A DNA stretch of 64,000 bases, taken from Streptococcus gordonii (lineage in GTDB: Bacteria; Bacillota; Bacilli; Lactobacillales; Streptococcaceae). Of this stretch, positions 28,225-37,164 are shown piece by piece. The stretch covers positions 94,252 to 158,251 of the forward strand of contig NZ_LQWV01000037.1 of the NCBI RefSeq assembly GCF_001553855.1, written 5' to 3'. The position numbers were made by a program, and so were the translations under genes. Numbering within the stretch: position 1 is the stretch's first letter; each line of letters opens with the position of its first letter. The notes beneath the pieces were generated by a model. It ran no database searches. It was not told the origin of the DNA and saw only the letters and a program-made list of their open reading frames with translations.

Positions 28225-28232
28225 GTGGCTTG

Positions 28233-28241
28233 TGGTATAAT
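28233..28241 (+). promoter_or_regulatory. Extended -10 for the HAD nucleotidase gene
   Basis: TGGTATAAT directly after the repeat's T run. Confidence 0.55.
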
Positions 28242-28274
28242 AAACCTACTACAGTTACAGAAAGGATTTCGACC

Positions 28275-28964
28275 TTGTCATACAAATTTCTACTTTTCGA
28301 CCTTGACCATACGCTGCTGGATTTTGATACGGCAGAAGACATCGCCCTGACTCATTTTTTGGAGGAGCAGGGCGTAACGGAGATTCAGACCTACAAAGAC
28401 TATTATATTCCCATGAACAAGGGCCTTTGGCGGGATTTGGAGCAGGGGAAAATCACCAAGCCTGAGCTGGTCAATACGCGCTTTTCTCGTCTTTTTGCTC
28501 ATTTTGGCATTGAGAAGGATGGCGCCGAGTTGGCCCTTCTCTATCAGCAGCACATTGCTCAACAAGGACAAACCTACGCTGGTGCAAGCGAGCTTTTGGA
28601 CAGTCTGACAGCAGCTGATTATGAGATTTACGGCGCGACTAATGGCATCACAGCTATTCAGACTGGTCGCATGGCCCATTCCGACATCTCACCCTATTTT
28701 AACCATATCTTTATCTCGGAGCAGATGGGGACTCAGAAGCCTGAAGCATTGTTTTATGAAAAAATAGCAGAGCAGATACCAGCTTTTGAGAAGAGTCAGA
28801 CTTTGATGATTGGAGACTCCTTGACAGCTGATATTGCCGGTGGAAACAATGCAGGGATTGATACGGCTTGGTATAATCCGAAGGGACTGATTAACCAAAC
28901 ACAGGCTAGACCAACCTACATTCTCCAATCTTATCAAGACTTGTTGGATTTGTTGTTACAATAA
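28275..28964 (+). CDS. YjjG-type HAD hydrolase (probable pyrimidine 5'-nucleotidase)
   Basis: 229 aa. HAD motifs: FDLDHTLLDFD at the N-terminus, GATNG (motif II), QKPEALFYE (Lys, motif III) and IGDSLTADIAGGNNAG (motif IV). YjjG relatives dephosphorylate (d)UMP/dTMP and damaged nucleotides. Starts at TTG 28275 with GAAAGGA about 10 bp upstream; the frame is open much further back through the repeat element, but that part is not protein-like. Confidence 0.88.
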   Translation: MSYKFLLFDLDHTLLDFDTAEDIALTHFLEEQGVTEIQTYKDYYIPMNKGLWRDLEQGKITKPELVNTRFSRLFAHFGIEKDGAELALLYQQHIAQQGQTYAGASELLDSLTAADYEIYGATNGITAIQTGRMAHSDISPYFNHIFISEQMGTQKPEALFYEKIAEQIPAFEKSQTLMIGDSLTADIAGGNNAGIDTAWYNPKGLINQTQARPTYILQSYQDLLDLLLQ

Positions 28965-28968
28965 TAAG

Positions 28969-28990
28969 AAGAGGCGGTTCGGCCTCTTTT
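28969..28990 (+). terminator. Short terminator between the nucleotidase gene and uvrC
   Basis: AAGAGGC (28969-28975) / GCCTCTT (28982-28988) with a T tail. Confidence 0.65.
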
Positions 28991-28991
28991 C

Positions 28992-29000
28992 TGCTATAAT
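28992..29000 (+). promoter_or_regulatory. uvrC promoter giving a leaderless transcript
   Basis: Extended -10 TGCTATAAT ends at 29000; the uvrC ATG begins at 29007, where transcription should start. No ribosome site lies between. Confidence 0.65.
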
Positions 29001-29006
29001 AGACCT

Positions 29007-30836
29007 ATGAATAAGCTAATCCAATCAAAGCTGGAACTGTTGCCAACCAGTCCCGGCTGTTACATTCACAAAGACAAAAACGGTACTATTATTTATGTCG
29101 GCAAAGCCAAGAATCTTCGCAATCGGGTTCGGTCTTATTTCCGTGGCAGCCATGATACCAAGACCGAGGCTCTGGTATCAGAGATTGTCGATTTTGAGTT
29201 TATTGTCACCGAGTCCAATATTGAAGCTCTGCTTCTGGAAATCAATCTAATCAAGGAAAACAAGCCTAAGTACAATATCATGCTCAAGGACGATAAGTCC
29301 TATCCTTTTATCAAGATCACCAATGAAACCTATCCGCGCCTGATTATCACGCGCCAAGTTAAAAAGGATGGTGGTTTATACTTCGGTCCCTACCCTGATG
29401 TCGGTGCGGCCAATGAAATCAAGCGTCTCTTAGATCGGCTCTTTCCTTTCCGCAAGTGTACCAATCCGCCTGAAAAGGTCTGCTTTTACTACCATCTGGG
29501 ACAGTGCAAGGCCCACACTATTTGCCAGGTAGACAGCCAGTATTTCAAGGAACTAGCCCAGGAGGTAGCGGCCTTTCTCAAAGGGCAGGATGACCAGATT
29601 ATTGAGGATTTACGGGGAAAAATGGCTGGCGCAGCGCAAGCTATGGAGTTTGAAAAGGCAGCAGAGTACCGCGACTTGATTCAGTCCATTGGCACCTTGC
29701 GAACCAAGCAGCGGGTTATGGCCAAGGATTTGCAGAATCGCGATGTCTTTGGCTACTATGTGGACAAGGGCTGGATGTGCGTACAGGTCTTCTTTGTCCG
29801 CCAGGGCAAGTTAATCGAGCGCGATGTCAATCTTTTTCCTTATTACAATGATCCTGACGAGGATTTCTTGACCTATATCGGCCAGTTCTACCAGGAAAAA
29901 TCCCACCTCAAGCCCAATGAAATTTTGATTCCAGCAGATATTGACGAAGAAGCTGTCCGAGCCATGGTGGATACCAAGGTGCTTAAGCCTCAGCGAGGCG
30001 AGAAGAAGCAGTTGGTCAATCTGGCTATCAAAAACGCCCGAGTCAGCCTCCAGCAGAAATTTGACCTCTTGGAAAAATCTATTGAAAAGACTCAAGGTGC
30101 TATTGAGAATCTAGGGCAGCTCCTTAACATTCCAACGCCTGTTCGTATTGAGTCTTTTGATAACTCCAACATCATGGGGACCAGTCCTGTATCAGCTATG
30201 GTGGTCTTTGTCAATGGTAAACCAAGCAAGAAGGACTATCGCAAATATAAGATCAAGACTGTGGTGGGACCTGATGACTACGCCAGTATGCGAGAGGTCA
30301 TCAAGCGACGCTACAGTCGGGTGATTCGGGATGGACTGACTCCGCCTGATTTGATTGTCATTGATGGTGGACAAGGTCAAGTTAATATCGCTAAAGAAGT
30401 TATCCAGGATCAGCTGGGACTAGATATTCCCATCGCTGGACTGCAAAAAAATGACAAGCACCAGACTCATGAATTGCTTTTTGGCGATCCTTTGCAAGTG
30501 GTAGAATTATCCCGCAATTCGCAGGAATTTTTCCTACTTCAGCGTATCCAAGATGAGGTCCACCGCTTCGCTATTACCTTCCACCGCCAGCTCCGCTCTA
30601 AAAATTCCTTCTCATCGCAGCTAGATGGTATTGAAGGATTGGGACCAAAACGCAAGCAAAATCTTATGAAACACTTCAAATCTCTAACCAAGATTAAAGA
30701 AGCCAGTGTAGATGAAATTGTCGAAGTCGGCGTACCTCGAGCAGTAGCTGAAGCGGTGCGGGAGAAGCTACATCTAGCAGACCAGCAGAAAGCAACGCTA
30801 CCTGAAGTAGCAGAGCCGATTGAAAATATGGAATGA
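29007..30836 (+). CDS. uvrC: Excinuclease ABC subunit C
   Basis: 609 aa. Makes both incisions flanking a UvrB-bound lesion in nucleotide excision repair. N-terminal GIY-YIG nuclease ([20 protein letters not shown]), central UVR motif that binds UvrB (around residue 205-240), RNase-H-like C-terminal nuclease ([17 protein letters not shown] and IDGGQGQV), and a helix-hairpin-helix end ([17 protein letters not shown]). The preceding -10 box is so close that the mRNA should begin at or next to the ATG. Confidence 0.97.
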   Translation: MNKLIQSKLELLPTSPGCYIHKDKNGTIIYVGKAKNLRNRVRSYFRGSHDTKTEALVSEIVDFEFIVTESNIEALLLEINLIKENKPKYNIMLKDDKSYPFIKITNETYPRLIITRQVKKDGGLYFGPYPDVGAANEIKRLLDRLFPFRKCTNPPEKVCFYYHLGQCKAHTICQVDSQYFKELAQEVAAFLKGQDDQIIEDLRGKMAGAAQAMEFEKAAEYRDLIQSIGTLRTKQRVMAKDLQNRDVFGYYVDKGWMCVQVFFVRQGKLIERDVNLFPYYNDPDEDFLTYIGQFYQEKSHLKPNEILIPADIDEEAVRAMVDTKVLKPQRGEKKQLVNLAIKNARVSLQQKFDLLEKSIEKTQGAIENLGQLLNIPTPVRIESFDNSNIMGTSPVSAMVVFVNGKPSKKDYRKYKIKTVVGPDDYASMREVIKRRYSRVIRDGLTPPDLIVIDGGQGQVNIAKEVIQDQLGLDIPIAGLQKNDKHQTHELLFGDPLQVVELSRNSQEFFLLQRIQDEVHRFAITFHRQLRSKNSFSSQLDGIEGLGPKRKQNLMKHFKSLTKIKEASVDEIVEVGVPRAVAEAVREKLHLADQQKATLPEVAEPIENME

Positions 30837-30961
30837 GAAATTAAATTGTCTGACTGGTAAAAATGTTTATTTAAGACCCATAATGTCGGATCGTAGTGTA
30901 AATGTTTCTGTATTTATGGTAAACTAATACAAATAAAAGTGATTTTGAAAAGGGCAAAAAT

Positions 30962-33022
30962 TTGGGCATCATGGAGAACAATGTTCAACAAGTTGTTGAC
31001 TTGCTCAATGATATTTCTAAAGTCGCAACCATCGTCCAAGATAATGACTTGGCTGACCTTTATATTGCTCAAGGAGGTGCCAATCTGGGCAAGGAAATGC
31101 CAGAAAAAGACTTTCTTGAAGCCGAACATAAAGTTCTGAAAATAATGGATGCTCTGAAGGATATTCATCGCGAAGTTGTTCAGAATATCGAGAATAAGTA
31201 TATCAGTGGTCTTGAAGATGCAGTAGAAGCTCTCAATAAGGTCAATGAAGGGAAAAACCAATACAAGTCAGATCATTTGACCTATGAAGAAACAACAACA
31301 ACCTATATAAACAATGGGTTGGCTGGGCCGGTAGAGCAGACGTCAACAGAAACCAAACATTTTACCCTATCTGATATTCTAAATAGCGATAAAAGTCCGA
31401 TCCCTGCCGCTGCAGCTAAATACAATGAAAAGCTAAAAGTTGCCAAAGAGCGTCTAAAAAAACTTGAACAGTCAGACAAAGAAACCTATAATAAGATTAA
31501 GGACCTGACAGATAGAAAGTTGGTGGATAGCTTCTATCCAACCGAAATGGGGGAGTACAAGCGTCTCAAGTCTACTTGGTCCAAGGACAATGAACAGTGG
31601 CTTGGCTGGGTAGAAAACGGTGTTAAAATCGTTGGTGTTGGCTTGTTAGTTGTCGGTAGTATTGCTTCGGGAGGTACCCTAGCACCAGTAGCATTTGGGA
31701 CAGGTACAGCTCTTTTAGGAGGAGAAGCACTCTATCGAGCAGGAGTTGGAGAGACGATCTCTGGAGATGTACTCTCAACAGAGCAACGCTGGTGGGCAGG
31801 AGCTGAGGCAGTTACGACACTGGCGTCTGGTGGTCTATCTACAGCTACTAAGGTAGCAGGCACTACAGCTTCGGAGTCTCTGCTAGCTGCTGAGAAGTTT
31901 GCTCATATGACTGCAAACGTCTATGATGCGGCTCAGTTTGGGCATGACTTTATGGAAGACCCTCAGATGGCCTTGACAAACCTAGCAACCAGTCAAATGA
32001 TTGGTCGTACTATTGGTCATCTTGGTAGTAAATACAAGGCCTACCGAGCAAGTCAAACAGGCAATGTTGATATCCGTAGTGGTGAAGCAACCAGCTTCAA
32101 GGCCAACATCAAAGAGCGAGCTAACACAGCCTGGACGGACATCAAGACCAAGGCAGGTGATGTCAAGGTTCAAGCAGGAGAAAGTTTTGAGAACTTCAAG
32201 AATCGTGTCTCAAATGTGAAGAATCAAGCCATCTCAGCTAGTACAGAGGGGCTTTCAAACAAGGTACGGAACTTTAGCGATGCCATTGAAACTGGCCGAC
32301 AAAATATTCACAACACGCTTGACTCCCTTGGGAATAAGAATCGACTTTCTTTTGTGACTGTAGATGACGTCCCAGTCGATCTACCAAAATCAAAAGTCTC
32401 AACCAAGATGGATGACTTCGCCAATCGTATCCAACAAATCTCAGTCGAACATAAACAAAAGATTGAAGCGTTTGAAGGCAGAGGTGGGGGAAGCGTTGAT
32501 CCAAAAGTTAAAGTTGATGATATATCAGATACGAAAATTCACACTCCAGAGAGTATCATCTCAGAAAGAACCAAAGGTTTAGATTTAGAGCCCCATCCAA
32601 CTACTCAGAAGCAACTCAGTCAAAAGAGGATGAGAGAACTGAAACAAAAGATTGCCGATCGAACAATTACAAGAGAAGAATATGAACAGTATGATTGGAA
32701 TAAGAGATTTTCAAAAAGACGTAGAGACGGTGTGGATTTATTTTGGCTTGATGAACGTAAAAGGTTAATGAACGGTGAAGCGAGTAGCAGAGCATGGACC
32801 AGTTCGCAACGACAAGATATTATTGATGGTAAAAAACCAACATATAATGGCAAAACACTTCAAGGGCATCACACTTATAGTGCTTCTCAATATCCTCACT
32901 TAGCAAATAGACCCGAAGTTATTTTTCCAGCTACTTTTAATGAGCATTTTTACGGATGGCATGGAGGAAATTGGAAGATGAGTTTACCAGGTGAACGAAT
33001 AAATACAATTGAAGATTTTTAA
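30962..33022 (+). CDS. Polymorphic toxin with C-terminal GHH/HNH-type nuclease tip
   Basis: 686 aa. Helical N-terminus (1-210), a Gly/Ala hydrophobic pre-toxin stretch (about 222-260, GLLVVGSIASGG), a linker (343-510) repeated in the truncated cassette downstream, then a tip (511-686) with LQGHHTYSASQYPHL and FNEHFYGWHGG. The GHH (about 635-637) and later His/Trp residues fit the HNH/Endo VII family of toxin nucleases. The start is TTG 30962 with AAAGGG 7 bp upstream. The usual N-terminal LXG/WXG delivery domain is not evident and no secretion genes are in the window; type VII export is inferred only from the general layout. The probable immunity gene follows by 11 bp. Confidence 0.8.
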   Translation: MGIMENNVQQVVDLLNDISKVATIVQDNDLADLYIAQGGANLGKEMPEKDFLEAEHKVLKIMDALKDIHREVVQNIENKYISGLEDAVEALNKVNEGKNQYKSDHLTYEETTTTYINNGLAGPVEQTSTETKHFTLSDILNSDKSPIPAAAAKYNEKLKVAKERLKKLEQSDKETYNKIKDLTDRKLVDSFYPTEMGEYKRLKSTWSKDNEQWLGWVENGVKIVGVGLLVVGSIASGGTLAPVAFGTGTALLGGEALYRAGVGETISGDVLSTEQRWWAGAEAVTTLASGGLSTATKVAGTTASESLLAAEKFAHMTANVYDAAQFGHDFMEDPQMALTNLATSQMIGRTIGHLGSKYKAYRASQTGNVDIRSGEATSFKANIKERANTAWTDIKTKAGDVKVQAGESFENFKNRVSNVKNQAISASTEGLSNKVRNFSDAIETGRQNIHNTLDSLGNKNRLSFVTVDDVPVDLPKSKVSTKMDDFANRIQQISVEHKQKIEAFEGRGGGSVDPKVKVDDISDTKIHTPESIISERTKGLDLEPHPTTQKQLSQKRMRELKQKIADRTITREEYEQYDWNKRFSKRRRDGVDLFWLDERKRLMNGEASSRAWTSSQRQDIIDGKKPTYNGKTLQGHHTYSASQYPHLANRPEVIFPATFNEHFYGWHGGNWKMSLPGERINTIEDF
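31988..32493. repeat. 506-bp direct repeat, copy 1 (toxin linker)
   Basis: Ungapped homologous copy at 33502-34007 (constant offset 1514 bp), with scattered substitutions. Encodes toxin residues 343-510. Homology stops sharply at GGTGGGGGAAG, just before the toxin tips diverge. Confidence 0.92.
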
Positions 33023-33033
33023 AAGGAGAAATT

Positions 33034-33366
33034 ATGCATAAATTTATCGCTAAAATAAAATCGGATTGTAATGAGATAAAAATCGTGAAAATTATACGAG
33101 ATTTTAGTCATGAACCAATTGGAATAATTAAAGAAAAAATGGCCAATAATACATCTGTAGTTGAAACAGAATATTTGAATTTAGAACAATTGAAGGTTTT
33201 TAGAAAAAAACTGGAAGAAATAATTGAATTGGGTGGGAAGGTTCAATTATTTCTTGATGACGAAATTGTATCTATGCAGTTTTTAAGTAATGTAATAGAA
33301 TCACAGGAAGATACAAAAAATCAAATTGAGCAAGATGACTCTTATATGTTTGATGAAGAAGATTGA
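33034..33366 (+). CDS. Probable immunity protein for the GHH nuclease tip
   Basis: 110 aa, acidic C-terminus, no signal peptide. I recognise no family. It follows the toxin by 11 bp with AAAAGGAG as ribosome site and is followed by a terminator, the position where the cognate immunity gene always sits. Strongly AT-rich compared with the toxin linker, like the tip it pairs with. Function is inferred from position only. Confidence 0.7.
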   Translation: MHKFIAKIKSDCNEIKIVKIIRDFSHEPIGIIKEKMANNTSVVETEYLNLEQLKVFRKKLEEIIELGGKVQLFLDDEIVSMQFLSNVIESQEDTKNQIEQDDSYMFDEED

Positions 33367-33418
33367 AATTCATAAAATGAAGCAGATTTATTATTTTTAA
33401 AATAAACAATATTATTTA

Positions 33419-33450
33419 AAATGTGATATCCAAGTGTTATCACATTTTTT
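33419..33450 (+). terminator. Terminator closing the first toxin-immunity unit
   Basis: AAATGTGATA (33419-33428) / TATCACATTT (33438-33447) with T run. Confidence 0.8.
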
Positions 33451-33467
33451 ATATTCTCAAAAGTTTT

Positions 33468-33476
33468 TGCTATACT
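33468..33476 (+). promoter_or_regulatory. Extended -10 before the orphan toxin cassette
   Basis: TTGCTATACT: TG-C-TATACT with TATACT at 33471-33476, 35 bp before the first ATG of the truncated cassette. It would transcribe the cassette and the downstream immunity genes. Confidence 0.5.
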
Positions 33477-33501
33477 AGATTTATACTTCTAATACTTTAC
33501 T

Positions 33502-34007
33502 ACCAGTCAAATGATTGGTCGTACTATTGGTCATCTTGGTAGTAAATACAAGGCCTACCGAGCAAGTCAAACAGGCAATGTCGACATCCACAGTGGTGAA
33601 GCAACCAGCTTCAAAACCAATCTTAAAGAACAGGCCAACACAGCCTGGACGGACATCAAGACCAAGGCAGGTGATGTCAAGGTTCAAGTGGGAAAAGGTT
33701 TTGATAACTTCAAGAACCGAGTTTCGAATGTGAAGAATCAAGTCATCTCAGCTAGCACAGAGGGGCTTTCAAACAAAGTACGGAACTTTAGCGATGCCAT
33801 TGAAACTGGCCGACAAAATATTCACAACACGCTTGACTCCCTTGGGAATAAGAATCGACTTGCTTTTGTGACTGTAGATGACGTCCCAGTCGATCTACCA
33901 AAATCAAAAGTCTCAACCAAGATGGATGACCTAGCAGATCGCATCCAACAAATCTCAATCGAACATAAACAAAAGATTGAAGCGTTTGAAGGTAAAGGTG
34001 GGGGAAG
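33502..34007. repeat. 506-bp direct repeat, copy 2 (orphan cassette)
   Basis: Homology to the toxin linker begins abruptly at ACCAGTCAAATGATTGG and ends at GGTGGGGGAAG. Confidence 0.92.
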
Positions 34008-34542
34008 AACTAGTAATAAAACTCCAAAAATTCAACATATAGATGACATTCCACGCATTGAAGAGATACAAGTTGAATTTAATCGCAATCCAAAACATCC
34101 TGAAGAAGAATTCTCACGTCAATTAGCAGATCAACAAAATGGAATGAACGAGTTGACTGTTCAGGAATATCTTGATAATCGTGAAAGATATATCGCTGAA
34201 GGTCGTGCTTTAGAAAGAAATGCTGCTCAACGAGTCGCAAGGGAGAATGCTTTCTCAGATAAGTATAACGAGTTTATTGAGAGTGGTTTATCTCGTTCAG
34301 AAGCAAAACTGAAGGCGCAAGAATGGCTAGATACCCAAGCTGCTCTTCACAATCCTGACCAGATAGCTGGAGGATATCCAGATAAGATTGGTGGCATGGG
34401 CGATACAGGTGTCAACTCATCTATTGGAATTCAATGGAGATATCGTATTGATTATGTTGATGAGCAGATTCGGGCAATGGCTAAAACAATGTCTCCAGAA
34501 CAACTACAGAGTACATATTTAAATGTAAGGCTTACTTATTGA
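33511..34542 (+). pseudogene. 5'-truncated toxin cassette with Ntox15 (HxxD) nuclease tip
   Basis: 343 codons from the first in-frame ATG, which has no ribosome site. Codons up to about 166 repeat the linker of the upstream toxin; the rest is a different tip with LTVQEYLDNRE, AQEWLDTQAALHNPDQIAGG and NSSIGIQWRYRIDYVDEQIRA. HNPD is the HxxD motif of the Ntox15 family, known as the DNase domain of Agrobacterium Tde1. Without the N-terminal 340 residues it cannot be a delivered toxin by itself; homologous recombination across the 506-bp repeat would fuse this tip to the full-length gene. Its immunity gene starts 11 bp after its stop. Confidence 0.85.
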
Positions 34543-34553
34543 AAGGAGTATCG

Positions 34554-35093
34554 ATGATTTCAGATTTTTTAAAAGTTGCAGACATGCCAAAAGAGGTGAT
34601 TGAAAATTATAAGGATAAAGTCCCTGTTGAATTGGTTGAGATTTGGGAAAACCAAGGTTTGGGTACCTTTTTAAATGGTTATCTAAAAGTTATAAATCCA
34701 GATGACTATATTGAGTTAATTAAAGATTCATATTTTAGGGGTAATGTTGCTATTCCAATATTTGCGACGGCTTTTGGAGATATGATTGTATGTGAAGAAG
34801 GAAAATATTTAAGGATGGTAAAATACAAAGATGGAGTATTTATGACTATTTTTGAGAACCTCCCTTTGTTTCTACAATTTGTTAATGAACCCGATTTTGC
34901 AGATGATTATTTTGAATTGCCACTCTACAATGAAGCGATTGAACAATATGGCCTGTTAGATTACGATCAGTGTTTTGGCTTTGTACCCTTGTTAGCATTA
35001 GGTGGATTCAAAGATGTGGATCATCTAGATAAGGTTAAGATGTATGAGCATATCTTGTCAATTACTACGTTGGTTGGCAAGATTGGAATGTAG
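34554..35093 (+). CDS. GAD-like/DUF1851 (Tdi1-type) immunity protein
   Basis: 179 aa. GAD-related N-terminal part (VPVELVEIWENQGLGTFLNGYLKVINPDDY) and DUF1851 C-terminal part (CFGFVPLLALGG), the architecture of Tdi immunity proteins that neutralise Ntox15/Tde DNases. It directly follows an Ntox15 tip, so toxin and antidote families match. ATG 34554 chosen with AAAGGAG upstream. Expressed or not, it would protect against sister cells that carry this tip on a full toxin. Confidence 0.88.
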   Translation: MISDFLKVADMPKEVIENYKDKVPVELVEIWENQGLGTFLNGYLKVINPDDYIELIKDSYFRGNVAIPIFATAFGDMIVCEEGKYLRMVKYKDGVFMTIFENLPLFLQFVNEPDFADDYFELPLYNEAIEQYGLLDYDQCFGFVPLLALGGFKDVDHLDKVKMYEHILSITTLVGKIGM

Positions 35094-35144
35094 AATATTA
35101 GTTTAAGATATGGTGATAAGCTGAACTGAGAATAAGGAAATGCT

Positions 35145-35711
35145 ATGTTAAGAATTTTTCCATTTAAAACGGATGGAGTACTAGATGAAGTAGAAAAATT
35201 GGAGAAACATTATTCTATTTCATTACCTGAAAAATATAAAGAGTTTTTATTAAAGTATAATGGAGGAGATACAATTGATGCTACCTTTAGAATTGATAAA
35301 GTAAGTTCAGATATTCGAGCTTTCTATGGGTTTGAAAATGCTGACTATGAATATAACTTCCAGTATTTAATTGATCATGATTTTCTATCAGATTATATTG
35401 AAGTTGATTATCTACCAATTGCAGAAGATAGTTTCGGGAATTATATTCTTCTGGGAATTGCAGAACAAAATTATAATCAAGTAGCATTTTTTGATCACGA
35501 GAAGCAAAGAATTATCCCCTTTCATGTTTCATTTAAAGAATTTTTGGGAAGTATAAAAAGTAAAGTCTGCAAAATTAAATCCATTGATGAAAGAATTCAA
35601 AAAATGAAAGAGGTAAATAGTCCAGTTATTGTTGACGACGAATTAAAGGCAATTTGGCAAGAAGAAATTGATAAGTATGCAGGCCTTGAGCAAGTCATTG
35701 TTAAGCTTTAA
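35145..35711 (+). CDS. SUKH (SMI1/KNR4) family immunity protein
   Basis: 188 aa. The N-terminal two-thirds has the SUKH pattern: LPEKYKEFLLKYNGGD, then a beta core with DYLPIAEDSFGNYILLG and a Phe/His-rich strand before VSFKEFLGSI. SUKH proteins are immunity factors for many nuclease tips. A C-terminal helical extension of about 50 residues follows. No cognate toxin tip is adjacent, so it is probably a solo immunity gene kept after tip loss. AAGGAA ribosome site, ATG 35145. Confidence 0.85.
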   Translation: MLRIFPFKTDGVLDEVEKLEKHYSISLPEKYKEFLLKYNGGDTIDATFRIDKVSSDIRAFYGFENADYEYNFQYLIDHDFLSDYIEVDYLPIAEDSFGNYILLGIAEQNYNQVAFFDHEKQRIIPFHVSFKEFLGSIKSKVCKIKSIDERIQKMKEVNSPVIVDDELKAIWQEEIDKYAGLEQVIVKL

Positions 35712-35777
35712 TCTTATTGTGATAAATGTAAGACTTTGTGTTGACAGAAGTAGATTTTGGTTTAGAAAGGAATTATT

Positions 35778-36164
35778 ATGAACGATACTATTACAAACGA
35801 GACTATTGAAATGGTCGATAAATTTTTAAGTTTAGTTACGATCGATTTGGATGAGGATCTTGACAGACAGTTAGCAGCAGCCTATATTTTCGGGATGTTA
35901 AACGGGAAGGCACAAAAGAATTCTATTTCACCAGAAAAAGTCCAAGCCTTGATGATTCGAATTGGTATTGAGAAACTTCAATATACTCCCGAGGTGGCCT
36001 TTGAAATGACACAGTTTGTCATTAATGCGACGGATAAAGAATTTCACCCGACAGTTAACGCTATTATCCATAGAGGCATAGAAGGCTACTTTCTATATGA
36101 GGGCAATCAATATGATGCTCTTTCAGAGGATTTTCAAGATATTGTTCAAGTAGTGAAAAGCTAG
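35778..36164 (+). CDS. Small helical protein, probable solo immunity protein
   Basis: 128 aa, predicted largely helical (MNDTITNETIEMVDKFLSL..., then AAAYIFGMLNGKAQ). No signal or membrane segment. It may belong to an Imm48-like immunity family, but I am not sure. Its place at the end of the immunity array, with its own AGAAAGG site and a following terminator, is the main argument. Confidence 0.65.
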   Translation: MNDTITNETIEMVDKFLSLVTIDLDEDLDRQLAAAYIFGMLNGKAQKNSISPEKVQALMIRIGIEKLQYTPEVAFEMTQFVINATDKEFHPTVNAIIHRGIEGYFLYEGNQYDALSEDFQDIVQVVKS

Positions 36165-36178
36165 GTATTACAACAGAG

Positions 36179-36208
36179 TAAGTCTGATTTTATAGCCGGA
36201 CTTATTTA
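36179..36208 (+). terminator. Terminator closing the immunity array
   Basis: TAAGTCTG (36179-36186) / CGGACTTA (36197-36204) then TTT. Confidence 0.65.
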
Positions 36209-36304
36209 CTTAATTTTCAAATCATTGATAGTCACATAGTGAGAAAAATTCAAGCAATGTGAAGTAAGCATTAGAAGGCTTAGAATATTTGATAGCGAAA
36301 TAAT

Positions 36305-36333
36305 TTGACATTGAAATAATTTTATAATATAAT
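36305..36333 (+). promoter_or_regulatory. Promoter of the lipoprotein gene
   Basis: TTGACA (36305-36310), 17-bp spacer, TATAAT (36328-36333). Consensus -35 and -10. Confidence 0.8.
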
Positions 36334-36363
36334 ATTCCTATTCTTTATTAATAGGAGACACTA

Positions 36364-36909
36364 ATGAAAAAAATTGTTACAGCTAGTGTAGCGCTTTTGT
36401 CGGTTATAACTTTAGCAGCATGTTCTGGAAAATCAACTTCAGAATCTTCTGAGAAAGCTTCAAGTTCTGTAGAAAAAACTTCTACTTCAAAGAGTTCATC
36501 AAGTAGCTCTGAAACTTCATCAAAAACAGCTAGTTCAGATCTAAAAACACCAGAAATTGTTCTTTTGACAGATGAAGAAATTGACAATGCTAAAACAATT
36601 GGCGATATGAAAGCTCTTTTTGGTAAGTTGATTGATAACTATAAGAAATACATTACCGAAATCGGTAATAAAGTTCCAGAAGCTGGAAAAGAAGCATACA
36701 ATCAACAAGTAGAACCAGCAATTGAATCTATGGAAACTTCGAGAGAAACATTTAACAAAACGCTTTCAGCCGCTGGTCCGGATGATACAGTAGTTCCAGA
36801 ACAAAATCGTAACCTATTTCTTCAACAGTTGAAGACAGGACGTGATGCTATGAAGCAGGCTATTGAAGGTGCTTATAAATCTCTTGCTCCGCTTATTTCT
36901 GGACAATAA
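36364..36909 (+). CDS. Lipoprotein with Ser-rich linker and helical domain
   Basis: 181 aa. Lipobox LAAC (Cys20), a Ser/Thr/Lys linker (to about residue 60), then a helical domain (GDMKALFGKLIDNYKKYIT...). Family not recognised. Strong promoter and AATAGGAG site suggest high expression. It borders the toxin island, but no feature ties it to that system. Confidence 0.85.
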   Translation: MKKIVTASVALLSVITLAACSGKSTSESSEKASSSVEKTSTSKSSSSSSETSSKTASSDLKTPEIVLLTDEEIDNAKTIGDMKALFGKLIDNYKKYITEIGNKVPEAGKEAYNQQVEPAIESMETSRETFNKTLSAAGPDDTVVPEQNRNLFLQQLKTGRDAMKQAIEGAYKSLAPLISGQ

Positions 36910-36920
36910 TATCTCAACAA

Positions 36921-36947
36921 AGTAGGTGATTGTCACCTGCTTTTTTT
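36921..36947 (+). terminator. Terminator after lipoprotein gene
   Basis: AGTAGGTGA (36921-36929) / TCACCTGCT (36933-36941), then T7. Confidence 0.85.
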
Positions 36948-37164
36948 GTATTCAAAATTAATAGTTTTGAAGTATAGCGAGTGACACATAAGAAGTAGAT
37001 GAAATGTGATTGCTGGTGAGGAGTAAAAATCATAAACTATATCGTTTCTAAAATGATCCATAAGTTCTAATAAGATAAATCGTGCAGAGGATGGATTTTA
37101 CGTTTTCAGTCATATTTTGATATACTAGATTCAAACTAAACAGTCATTTACTTAAGGAGCAAGC

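Noticed and set aside
28035..28274. N-terminal extension of the HAD nucleotidase back through the intergenic repeat
   Set aside because: The extension encodes the hairpin element, not protein-like sequence; a TTG with a proper ribosome site at 28275 and the family N-terminus fit better.
31988..34007. 506-bp repeats as ends of an insertion element
   Set aside because: Both copies are coding linker sequence in the same frame, without transposase or terminal inverted repeats; tip-cassette duplication explains them.
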